This document shows positions 14,891 through 20,295 of a stretch of DNA of 20,446 nt, piece by piece. Within the stretch, counting starts at the first letter, position 1; each line of letters starts with the position of its first letter. The translations under genes were made by a program, and so were the position numbers. This DNA comes from Bacillota bacterium. Its GTDB lineage: Bacteria > Bacillota > Clostridia > Lachnospirales > Lachnospiraceae. Below the pieces are notes generated by a model. That model saw only the letters and a program-made list of their open reading frames with translations, did no database searches and had not been told where the DNA came from. The stretch is from NCBI GenBank assembly GCA_023387655.1, contig JAEWHR010000135.1, positions 1 to 20,446 of the forward strand, read 5' to 3'.

Positions 14891-15340
14891 ATGAATGTCC
14901 ATGAAGCACAATTAAATGATTTTTTTGTCTCAATATTTAATGACATCCTAAGACTGGAAGAGGGTTCCTTAGCGAAAGGAAAACACAAGGTGTTATCTGT
15001 TAATGAGATGCATGTCATAGAAGCAGTCTATAACAGCGAGAGGGAAGATATTAATACGATGAAGGAGTTATCGAAACGCCTCATGATAACAGCGAGTAGT
15101 CTTACGATAGCAGTGAAAACATTGGAACAAAAAGGCTATCTAATTAGAAATCGGGCAGAAAGCGATAAACGTAAGGTTTATGTATGTACTACAGAGATAG
15201 CAAAAGATGCCTATCTAGAACATCTTAGATTTCATGAGAATTTAATTGCAAGTGTATCAGAGCAGTTAAATGAAGCAGAGATAGCAGCACTTACTCTGGC
15301 GTTGGGGACATTACATCGTTTCTTTCAAAAATTAAAATGA
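14891..15340 (+). CDS. fabT: MarR-family regulator, FabT-like
   Basis: This winged-helix MarR regulator resembles FabT, the repressor of type II fatty-acid synthesis in Gram-positive bacteria. The N-terminal dimer helix reads LNDFFVSIFNDILRLEEGSL and is followed by LSVNEMHVIEAV, close to the FabT pattern I recall. The DNA-binding helices lie at about residues 50-80 (MKELSKRLMITASSLTIAVK, then LEQKGYLIRNRA) and the wing at SDKRKVYV. Length is 149 residues, as usual. I chose the ATG at 14891 because GGAGG (14878-14882) is eight bases before it; the ATG at 14876 would overlap that site. Its promoter carries two sites of the FabT type. No fab genes are in the window; the next gene encodes a DegV protein, a fatty-acid-binding family, which supports a lipid role. 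Confidence 0.8.
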   Translation: MNVHEAQLNDFFVSIFNDILRLEEGSLAKGKHKVLSVNEMHVIEAVYNSEREDINTMKELSKRLMITASSLTIAVKTLEQKGYLIRNRAESDKRKVYVCTTEIAKDAYLEHLRFHENLIASVSEQLNEAEIAALTLALGTLHRFFQKLK

Positions 15341-15381
15341 TTTTTAGGGAAACTAAATTTTAATGATAGACATAAGATAGC

Positions 15382-15402
15382 TAGCACTAGAATTAGGTGC
15401 TA
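15382..15402 (+). other. Small hairpin after the FabT-like gene
   Basis: TAGCACT at 15382-15388 pairs with GGTGCTA at 15396-15402 around a seven-base loop (one T-G wobble). It lacks a T-run, so termination here is doubtful, and the regulator and degV genes could be partly co-transcribed. Confidence 0.35.
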
Positions 15403-15430
15403 TAGCATAAGAAGGATATACTTTATTTGT

Positions 15431-15506
15431 TTCTATAAAATGACTTATTTAACTTTACAGATTGACTTATTTAACTCTATAAAATGACTTATTTGATTCT
15501 ATATAA
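15431..15506 (+). repeat. 22-bp tandem repeat in front of degV
   Basis: Three full 22-bp units start at 15441, 15463 and 15485 with the core TGACTTATTT. A half unit (TTCTATAAAA) precedes them. The period is exactly 22, about two turns of the helix, so a repeated binding site would face the same side. The array ends two bases before the AGGAGG of degV, placing it in the promoter or leader. No clear -35/-10 pair could be assigned within it. Confidence 0.88.
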
Positions 15507-15521
15507 CAGGAGGAATTCCCA

Positions 15522-16361
15522 ATGATACACATAATAACTGATTCAACATCCGATATTACACAGGAACAAGCTAGAAAGGATGATTTGATTGTAGTACCTC
15601 TTCATAATTTATTTGGAGAGGAAGAATACTTAGACGGAGTGACAATATCAACGGAGGAGTTCTATCAAAAACTTACTATAGCAGAAGAATTACCAACAAC
15701 AAGCCAACCATCTCCGGAAGAATTCCTCACTTATTTTAACCGTTGTAAGGAAGAAGGAAGTAGTGCAGTCGTTATTACAGTCTCCAGTAAATTAAGCGGA
15801 ACTTTTCAGAGTGCTAGTATAGCCAAAGATATGTGTGAATATGATGAAATCTATCTTGTTGATAGCCTTACTGTAACACTGGGGTTAAGTTGTCTTGTTC
15901 AGTATGCAAAAATACTCAGGGAGAGAGGATTATCCGCACAAGAAATCGTTGAAGAATTAGAAGAGAAGAAACACAAAATCAGAATATTTGCGCTTGTTGA
16001 CACACTAAAATACTTAAAAAAAGGTGGTCGTTTGTCAGCGACTGCAGCACTTGCAGGAACATTACTTAATATAAAGCCTATTATTGAAGTGAAAGATGGC
16101 GTAGTTGAGGTTGCTGCTAAGTCTAGAGGACTTAATGGAGCATATAAGAAAGTGATGGAGTTAGTAGAAGAAGCGAATGGTATTGATATGGAGCTACCAT
16201 ATACCATAGGATATACTGGTGATGTAAATCTAACACAGAATTTTGAAACCTATACGAAAGAATATTTAAAGATACAAGACATCAAAAAGATTGCCATTGG
16301 GAGTACGGTTGGAGTACATGGAGGCCCAGGAGCATGTGGTATCGGATTCTTTTGTAGATAA
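15522..16361 (+). CDS. DegV family fatty-acid-binding protein (FakB type)
   Basis: DegV proteins bind one fatty acid and, as FakB, present it to the kinase FakA so that exogenous fatty acids enter phospholipid synthesis. The fold signatures are all here: IITDSTSDIT at residues 4-13, the lipid-contact motif TTSQPSP at 59-65, VSSKLSGTFQSA near 86-97, DSLTVTLGLS, and RIFALVDTLKYLKKGGRLS. The C-terminal HGGPGACGIGF is standard. Length of 279 residues is typical. AGGAGG at 15508-15513 precedes the ATG. It follows a FabT-like regulator, so the two may form a fatty-acid-sensing pair. No FakA gene is in the window, and some DegV proteins have no known partner kinase. Confidence 0.92.
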   Translation: MIHIITDSTSDITQEQARKDDLIVVPLHNLFGEEEYLDGVTISTEEFYQKLTIAEELPTTSQPSPEEFLTYFNRCKEEGSSAVVITVSSKLSGTFQSASIAKDMCEYDEIYLVDSLTVTLGLSCLVQYAKILRERGLSAQEIVEELEEKKHKIRIFALVDTLKYLKKGGRLSATAALAGTLLNIKPIIEVKDGVVEVAAKSRGLNGAYKKVMELVEEANGIDMELPYTIGYTGDVNLTQNFETYTKEYLKIQDIKKIAIGSTVGVHGGPGACGIGFFCR

Positions 16362-16471
16362 GAATTAGAAAATCGACATAACAAGAATAATGCGAAAGTC
16401 GTTAAGTTACAAAAATGTAAGTTTTAATATATTCTTTGTAAGACACATCGATGGTTTGGATTAAAGTTATG

Positions 16472-16499
16472 CCTTATACTTATGTATAGGTGTATAAGG
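16472..16499 (+). other. Leader hairpin of the small membrane protein gene
   Basis: CCTTATAC at 16472-16479 pairs perfectly with GTATAAGG at 16492-16499 around a 12-nt loop. GGATT just outside can pair with AATCC beyond it. The hairpin ends about 12 bases before the GAGGAG ribosome binding site of the next gene, so it could affect its translation or be an operator. Confidence 0.4.
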
Positions 16500-16523
16500 A
16501 ATAAATCCAAGAGGAGTAGGCTT

Positions 16524-16628
16524 ATGAAGAACAAAAAGCGAAAATTGATTGTAACGATTGTTGTTGTGTTAGTCGGATTCATAGTATACGAAAATGCGTT
16601 ATTCAAAAAAGGACGCAAGAGACGTTAA
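16524..16628 (+). CDS. 34-residue single-span membrane protein
   Basis: This small frame runs from ATG at 16524 to TAA at 16626-16628, with GAGGAG at 16511-16516 about seven bases before the start. The product has a basic N-terminus (MKNKKRK), one hydrophobic segment of about 15 residues (LIVTIVVVLVGFIVY) and a basic C-terminus (FKKGRKRR). This positive-hydrophobic-positive layout is typical of small membrane proteins and some membrane-active peptides. A 64-residue frame on the opposite strand is its shadow and lacks equal support. It is followed by a strong hairpin, so it is probably a short transcript of its own. Function is unknown. Confidence 0.65.
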   Translation: MKNKKRKLIVTIVVVLVGFIVYENALFKKGRKRR

Positions 16629-16682
16629 TTAGAAACAAATTTAAATAGAAATAAACGAAAATAATAGGACTAACGTTATTTT

Positions 16683-16737
16683 AAATTACCCTATCAGTAA
16701 GACATGAAATTTGATGTTATTATTGATAGGGTTATTT
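16683..16737. terminator. Long hairpin terminator after the small membrane protein
   Basis: An 18-position stem pairs 16683-16700 with 16720-16737, with two mismatches. It includes the uninterrupted core ACCCTATCA with TGATAGGGT, and ACAT/ATGT can pair inside the loop. The right arm ends in TTATTT. It insulates the small gene from the promoter at 16762. Confidence 0.75.
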
Positions 16738-16761
16738 AGTAGAGAAGCTTATGACATTTAA

Positions 16762-16790
16762 TTGACATATTGTTCCATAAACCTTATAAT
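16762..16790 (+). promoter_or_regulatory. Perfect consensus housekeeping promoter
   Basis: TTGACA at 16762-16767, a 17-base spacer and TATAAT at 16785-16790 match the sigma-A consensus at all twelve positions. Transcription should start near 16797. No ordinary gene begins for another 324 bases, so the promoter drives a small RNA, a long regulatory leader, or both. Confidence 0.92.
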
Positions 16791-16824
16791 AATGTTATCT
16801 TAAAACGAAAGGAGTGTTAAAAAA

Positions 16825-16851
16825 TTGAACGATACGGTGATTCGTAATTAA
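16825..16851 (+). CDS. Possible leader peptide of eight residues
   Basis: A TTG at 16825 opens a frame encoding MNDTVIRN before TAA at 16849-16851. AAAGGAG at 16808-16814 is a good ribosome binding site ten bases before it. That site is itself inside the closing stem of the leader RNA, so translation and RNA folding would compete. The weak start codon and spacing keep this tentative. Confidence 0.3.
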   Translation: MNDTVIRN

Positions 16852-16963
16852 CAACAATATATTGGGCATTACAAAATAACGTTTTAGTTACGTTTTTTTT
16901 GTATGCAAAGTTGTCCTTTCGTTATTCTGTAACTTAGTAGATAATTACCTATTGAAACAGCAG

Positions 16964-16989
16964 AACACTCGAATTGGGGTGTTTTTTTT
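16964..16989 (+). terminator. Intrinsic terminator inside the phosphotransferase leader
   Basis: AACACTC at 16964-16970 pairs with GGGTGTT at 16977-16983 (one T-G wobble) around GAATTG, followed by TTTTTT. It lies 131 bases before the phosphotransferase start codon, as expected for an attenuator or the end of a small RNA. Confidence 0.88.
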
Positions 16990-16990
16990 G

Positions 16991-17120
16991 TACTCTTTTT
17001 TAGTAAAGGAGACAAATCGGGATAGTCGGATATTCACTAAAATCCAGATTGTAGTTATCCCATAGGTACCATTGCAACCAAGAGAAGTTGTATATCAATT
17101 AAGAAAGGTTAGGATTATCT
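16991..17120 (+). promoter_or_regulatory. Second leader segment before the phosphotransferase
   Basis: After the terminator comes another strong Shine-Dalgarno sequence, AAAGGAG at 17005-17011, with no start codon in reach. Then GGGATA at 17019-17024 pairs with TATCCC at 17056-17061, with GGAT/ATCC nested inside. CAAC and GTTG form a small hairpin near 17073-17090. No second promoter is obvious. AAAGG at 17104-17108 is the ribosome binding site of the gene. Confidence 0.4.
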
Positions 17121-18101
17121 ATGTTAAAAATGAGATATTTATTTGAAAACTATGATTTAGCGAAAACATTATTAAAGTACTGGGACTATGATGAAGCGGA
17201 TTTGAGTGAGATGCTATCTTACTTTAGAATTTCTTCAAATGCTATTTATCCATTTCACTACAAAGGGAAGGTTTACTTCCTAAGAATTGCTCCGACAGAG
17301 GAAAAGCGTAAGGAGAATATCTATGGAGAACTGGAATTCATACAGTATTTAAGAAAACATGATTTTAATGCTCTCCATCCAGTGCCTTCTAAGGATGGAG
17401 AATATGTTAAAAAGGAAAATACTGATTGGGGAGAGTATTATGTCACAGTTTTTGAGAAGGTAACAGGTAAACAAGTAGAAGATTATGAATACTCAGAAAA
17501 GATGTATTATGAATGTGGAAAAACTATGGGAAGGATGCACAAACTATCCTCAAAATTCGAACCCACTATTAGAAAATGGACTCATGACGATGTCTTTAAT
17601 GAAATAGAGGGTATGTTAACTCTCTATCATTGTCCTAGTCAAGCAACGATAGAGTTTGTTAAGGTACGAGAAGAATTTACGAAGTTAACGAAAAATCATA
17701 TAACCTATGGACTTATTCATTATGATTTTGAATTAGACAATGTTTTTTATGATGACAAATTAAATTGTTGCTCTGTCATCGATTTTGATGATGGCATGTA
17801 TCATTGGTATTCTACAGACATAGAACAGTTTTTTGAGTCTGTATCGGAAGAAAAGGGGGTAGAAGAGGTAGAACAAGTAAAACAAGCATTCTATGAAGGA
17901 TATCAAACAGAATATCCGATTTTAGAAGAAACAATAAATAGTATGCCATTGATGAGACGATTCATTAATTTGTTCTCCTATGTGAGAATTTATCATTGTT
18001 TAAGTGATTCTTTCGACAGCGAACCAGATTGGATGACAAATCTTCGGATTCAATTAGCGAATAAATTAAAATCAATCGAAGAAACTTGGCAAAATGTCTA
18101 A
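17121..18101 (+). CDS. Phosphotransferase of the APH/choline kinase fold
   Basis: This is a cytoplasmic kinase-like enzyme of the aminoglycoside phosphotransferase enzyme family. The catalytic loop is HYDFELDN at residues 200-207, with catalytic Asp202 and Asn207. The metal-binding motif follows as IDFDD with Asp221. The N-lobe has VYFLRIAPTEEKRKENI, where a lysine equivalent is less clear. Brenner's motif normally reads HGD; here the middle residue is Tyr. At 326 residues it is the length of the YcbJ/Cot-like small-molecule kinases that are not proven resistance enzymes. The substrate may be an antibiotic, a sugar, an amino acid or a choline-like compound. It lies behind a structured leader with a terminator, which suggests inducible expression. 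Confidence 0.85.
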   Translation: MLKMRYLFENYDLAKTLLKYWDYDEADLSEMLSYFRISSNAIYPFHYKGKVYFLRIAPTEEKRKENIYGELEFIQYLRKHDFNALHPVPSKDGEYVKKENTDWGEYYVTVFEKVTGKQVEDYEYSEKMYYECGKTMGRMHKLSSKFEPTIRKWTHDDVFNEIEGMLTLYHCPSQATIEFVKVREEFTKLTKNHITYGLIHYDFELDNVFYDDKLNCCSVIDFDDGMYHWYSTDIEQFFESVSEEKGVEEVEQVKQAFYEGYQTEYPILEETINSMPLMRRFINLFSYVRIYHCLSDSFDSEPDWMTNLRIQLANKLKSIEETWQNV

Positions 18102-18131
18102 AAATTAGAATACCTAATCATATCGTGTATA

Positions 18132-18785
18132 TTAAATTGTCATAAAGGCACCAAAGCGTGCGAGATATTCCTGATGTTGTTTGTAATTCTTGTCGTACAT
18201 ACCAACCTTTCTCCAAAAGGAGCGATCGTGATTTAAATGCATTATGTGGCAAAGTTCATGAATGACAACATAATCAATGGCACTTATCTTAGCCATCGAT
18301 AACTTATAGTTAAATGTTAGTTGTTTCTTTGAATTGCAGGTCCCCCAGGTTGCTGGAGAATCTACAATAGTGAATCCTTTCGCTTTTACTTGGAGAATAG
18401 GTTCATAAATAGCAAGCCGCTCAGTGATTATCTCCTTGGTTTTGACCATATAAAACTTTTTCAGAGCGGATTGAACTTCTTCTTCGGTTGTTGGAAGCTC
18501 AGAAAGAAGATCGGAAAGTTTGTGTGCTTTACCAAGATATAAAAAGTTTTCATCACTCTCATATGTTTTTACACTGGAAAGATAGGTTCTGGTGTTCATT
18601 CTTTCCTCGAATTTAAGTAGAACTTTCGCATTAGATGTCATAAAGGCATTGATATCTCCTTGTGTTGATTTTTTTGGAGCTTTTAGAGTGATAAGACCTT
18701 CTGGTGAAAATTCAAGGCTAAACTTACTAGCCTTCGTATATTGAACGTGAAAATGAATTGTCTTATCATTAAGTAAGATTTCCAT
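18132..18785 (-). CDS. YgjP/SprT-like metallopeptidase (DUF45)
   Basis: This is a zinc-dependent peptidase of the YgjP (DUF45, M48-like) family. The zinc site is complete: HELCH at residues 176-180 with catalytic Glu177, and a third ligand His186 in NHDRSFW. The family signature before it, ATWGTCNSKKQLTFNY at about 145-160, is also clear. The N-terminal half (FHVQYTKASKFSLEFSPEG; LKAPKK) is the usual beta-rich region. Length is 217 residues, with no signal peptide. AGAAAGG lies before the ATG at 18785. It converges on the phosphotransferase gene with 30 bases between the stops and is probably a single-gene unit. Its substrate is unknown. Confidence 0.9.
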   Translation of the reverse strand: MEILLNDKTIHFHVQYTKASKFSLEFSPEGLITLKAPKKSTQGDINAFMTSNAKVLLKFEERMNTRTYLSSVKTYESDENFLYLGKAHKLSDLLSELPTTEEEVQSALKKFYMVKTKEIITERLAIYEPILQVKAKGFTIVDSPATWGTCNSKKQLTFNYKLSMAKISAIDYVVIHELCHIMHLNHDRSFWRKVGMYDKNYKQHQEYLARFGAFMTI

Positions 18786-19106
18786 AATTTAGCCTTTCTG
18801 TAAAAACTTTAATCGTTTTGGTATAACTTTGTTTAATCTAGTATGTATTTTAAGTGAAACGATTCGTTTTGTCTATGGTATCTAGAAGGATATTCGGATA
18901 TTTTATAGAAAGTTTAGCGTTCATAAGTAGTAATACGTCCATCCGTTCTGTAGGGGGAACTAACTTTAAATAATATAAACAGATAGGATACATCCTAGTA
19001 GTATAAATGAATTAAATTAAAAAAATGGCGAATGTTAAGGCATATATGATTAAGTTTTAGTGATTCGAAACAGATTGTATTTATAGTAGAATGATGTATT
19101 TTCTTA
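18786..19106. other. Divergent intergenic region, no genes seen
   Basis: The stretch between the YgjP-type gene and the rplU promoter has no supported coding region. It holds a perfect palindrome AAACGA-T-TCGTTT at 18857-18869, about 72 bases upstream of the minus-strand gene and a candidate operator for it. It also has a direct repeat GGATATTCGGATATT near 18889-18903 and a second palindrome TAGGAT-AC-ATCCTA at 18984-18997. Confidence 0.4.
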
Positions 19107-19135
19107 TTGACAATCAAGGAGAGTTATGATAAACT
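19107..19135 (+). promoter_or_regulatory. Promoter of the rplU operon
   Basis: TTGACA at 19107-19112, a 17-base spacer and TAAACT at 19130-19135, with TG at 19127-19128 making an extended -10. Transcription should start near 19142, just where the L21-type leader begins. Confidence 0.75.
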
Positions 19136-19141
19136 TCTTTA

Positions 19142-19224
19142 GTGTGCCGCACAACGAGGTTCAAGTTCTGTCTTTTTCTAGACAGGCACCATAGTTGGCG
19201 AGTAATGATAATGGGAGGTGCCAT
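19142..19224 (+). promoter_or_regulatory. L21-type ribosomal protein leader
   Basis: A hairpin CTGTCT-TTTTCT-AGACAG lies at about 19168-19185. Right after it GGCACC at 19185-19190 pairs perfectly with GGTGCC at 19217-19222, which covers the end of the ribosome binding site GGGAGG. The 5' end GTGCC at 19144-19148 can compete for the same GGCAC. Position and layout fit the L21 leader known from Firmicutes, where the operon's own ribosomal protein is thought to give feedback. I could not compare it with the Rfam model. Confidence 0.55.
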
Positions 19225-19533
19225 ATGTACGCAATTATAGCAACAGGTGGTAAACAGTACAAGGTAGCAGAAGGCGATATCATTAACGTAGAAAAGCTTG
19301 GAGTAGAAGCTGGATCAACTGTTACATTTGATCAAGTTCTTGTTGTAAGCAACAACGGTTTAACAGTTGGAAACCCTACAGTAGCTAACGCTAGTGTAAC
19401 AGCAACAGTTGTTAAAGAAGGTAAAGCTAAAAAAGTTATCGTTTACAGATATAAGAGAAAATCTGGATATCACAAGAAAAACGGTCATAGACAACAATTT
19501 ACTCAAGTTAAGATCGAAAAGATCAACGCATAA
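19225..19533 (+). CDS. rplU: 50S ribosomal protein L21
   Basis: This is ribosomal protein bL21 of the large subunit, which contacts 23S rRNA. The sequence is diagnostic: MYAIIATGGKQYKVAEGDII at the start, VEKLGVEAGSTVTFDQVLVV, and the C-terminal KRKSGYHKKNGHRQQFT with QVKIEKINA. At 102 residues the length is exactly typical. The ATG at 19225 is chosen over an in-frame TTG at 19195 because the family starts here and GGGAGG lies six bases before it. It is the first gene of the rplU-prp-rpmA operon and is preceded by a structured leader. Confidence 0.98.
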   Translation: MYAIIATGGKQYKVAEGDIINVEKLGVEAGSTVTFDQVLVVSNNGLTVGNPTVANASVTATVVKEGKAKKVIVYRYKRKSGYHKKNGHRQQFTQVKIEKINA

Positions 19534-19550
19534 TCGAATAGGTATAAGAT

Positions 19551-19871
19551 ATGATAAAAGTATCTTTTACTCGTAATGCGAACGGTATTTATAATGGTTT
19601 CAAGACAAAAGGACATGCAGGCTATGCAGATAGTGGCTATGACATTATATGTTCTGCTGTTTCGGTTTTGGTTGTAAATACTATTAATTCTATTGAACAA
19701 TTTACTTCTGATCAATTTGAGATGAGAGGCGAAGAAGATTCAGATAAAATAGAATTTATCATCTTGTCTGAGGTTAGTAAGGAATCTACCTTATTACTCA
19801 ATTCTCTAATTCTTGGCTTACAAGGTATTATAGAGAATTATGGACGAGAATATATAGATCTGAAAGTTTAA
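19551..19871 (+). CDS. prp: Ribosomal-processing cysteine protease Prp
   Basis: Prp (YsxB family) removes the N-terminal extension of ribosomal protein L27 before or during assembly of the large subunit, an essential step in Firmicutes that have this extension. The catalytic pair is visible: His22 in KGHAGYADSG and Cys34 in DIICSAVSVLV. The protein has 106 residues, as usual. It sits 17 bases after rplU and 77 bases before rpmA, the standard order. Its target is encoded by the next gene, which carries the matching cleavage motif. Confidence 0.96.
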   Translation: MIKVSFTRNANGIYNGFKTKGHAGYADSGYDIICSAVSVLVVNTINSIEQFTSDQFEMRGEEDSDKIEFIILSEVSKESTLLLNSLILGLQGIIENYGREYIDLKV

Positions 19872-19902
19872 TTACTTTCAGTGATACTATTTCATGAAAT
19901 AG
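19861..19902 (+). other. Two adjacent hairpins between prp and rpmA
   Basis: TGAAAGT at 19861-19867 pairs perfectly with ACTTTCA at 19874-19880 around TTAATT and spans the prp stop codon. The perfect palindrome CTATTTCATGAAATAG follows at 19887-19902. Neither has a clean T-run directly after it, although TTTTT appears at 19911-19915. They may tune the relative levels of Prp and L27. Confidence 0.45.
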
Positions 19903-19948
19903 GGATAATATTTTTGATTTTATACACGATTCAAGGAGGTGTAAGACT

Positions 19949-20236
19949 ATGTTAAAGATGAACCTTCAATTATTCGCTCATAAAAAGGGTGTTGGTTCTA
20001 CTAAGAACGGTAGAGATTCAGAATCTAAAAGATTAGGTGCTAAAAGAGCTGACGGACAGTTCGTATTAGCTGGAAATATTCTATATAGACAACGTGGTAC
20101 TAAAATTCATCCAGGCACAAACGTAGGCCGTGGTGGAGATGATACTTTATTTGCTTTAGTAGACGGTGTTCTTAGATTCGAAAGAAAGGGTAGAGACAAG
20201 AAACAAGCTAGTGTATACCCTGTAGAAGCTAAATAA
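19949..20236 (+). CDS. rpmA: 50S ribosomal protein L27 with cleavable N-terminus
   Basis: This is ribosomal protein bL27, whose N-terminus reaches the peptidyl-transferase centre. The first nine residues, MLKMNLQLF, are the Firmicutes-type extension; Prp should cut between Phe9 and Ala10 to leave AHKKGVGSTKNGRDSESKRL as the mature start. The rest (GNILYRQRGTKIHPGTNVG; DDTLFALVDGVLRFERKGR) is typical. Length is 95 residues. AAGGAGGTG precedes the ATG. A strong terminator follows, so the operon ends here instead of running into the next gene. Confidence 0.98.
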   Translation: MLKMNLQLFAHKKGVGSTKNGRDSESKRLGAKRADGQFVLAGNILYRQRGTKIHPGTNVGRGGDDTLFALVDGVLRFERKGRDKKQASVYPVEAK

Positions 20237-20253
20237 TGTAATATATGTAGATG

Positions 20254-20295
20254 AAGCCCCATTTCTTGATTACATCATAGAATGGGGCTTTATTA
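20254..20295. terminator. Terminator of the rplU-prp-rpmA operon
   Basis: AAGCCCCATT at 20254-20263 pairs perfectly with AATGGGGCTT at 20281-20290; CT and AG extend the stem past a bulged T. TATTA follows the stem. The ten-pair, GC-rich core makes it strong. Confidence 0.88.

Larger units (their letters stand above)
16797..16990 (+). ncRNA. Candidate small RNA or attenuator leader before the phosphotransferase
   Basis: The expected transcript of about 194 nt is closed by a perfect ten-pair stem, AACGAAAGGA at 16804-16813 with TCCTTTCGTT at 16914-16923. Inside it are a hairpin from TGTTAA (16815) to TTAACA (16853), the palindrome CAATATATTG, and a hairpin from GCAT (16866) to ATGC (16906) with eight T's in its right arm. 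It ends at the terminator 16964-16990. GAGTGTT at 16812-16818 is the exact complement of the terminator's left arm, AACACTC, so an antiterminated form is possible. I matched it to no known RNA family from memory, although 6S-like length is noted. Confidence 0.6.

Noticed and set aside
16424..16618. 64-residue minus-strand frame over the small membrane protein
   Set aside because: The plus strand has the better ribosome binding site, leader hairpin and terminator; this frame looks like a shadow.
16873..16899. First terminator in the phosphotransferase leader (AACGT/ACGTT with eight T's)
   Set aside because: Only five solid pairs plus A-T pairs across a mismatch; the T-run is better explained as the right arm of the GCAT/ATGC hairpin. 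Kept as part of the leader only.
16797..16990. 6S RNA, because of length and strong promoter
   Set aside because: The closing stem ends about 65 bases before the 3' end and I see no large central bubble of the 6S type; an Rfam search would settle it.
17121..18101. Proven aminoglycoside resistance kinase
   Set aside because: The fold and catalytic motifs are clear, but the HYD variant and overall sequence do not match a named resistance enzyme I recognise.
19195..19224. Ten-residue N-terminal extension of L21 from a TTG
   Set aside because: L21 proteins begin at MYAIIATGGKQYKV, and the extension would include the leader hairpin and ribosome binding site.
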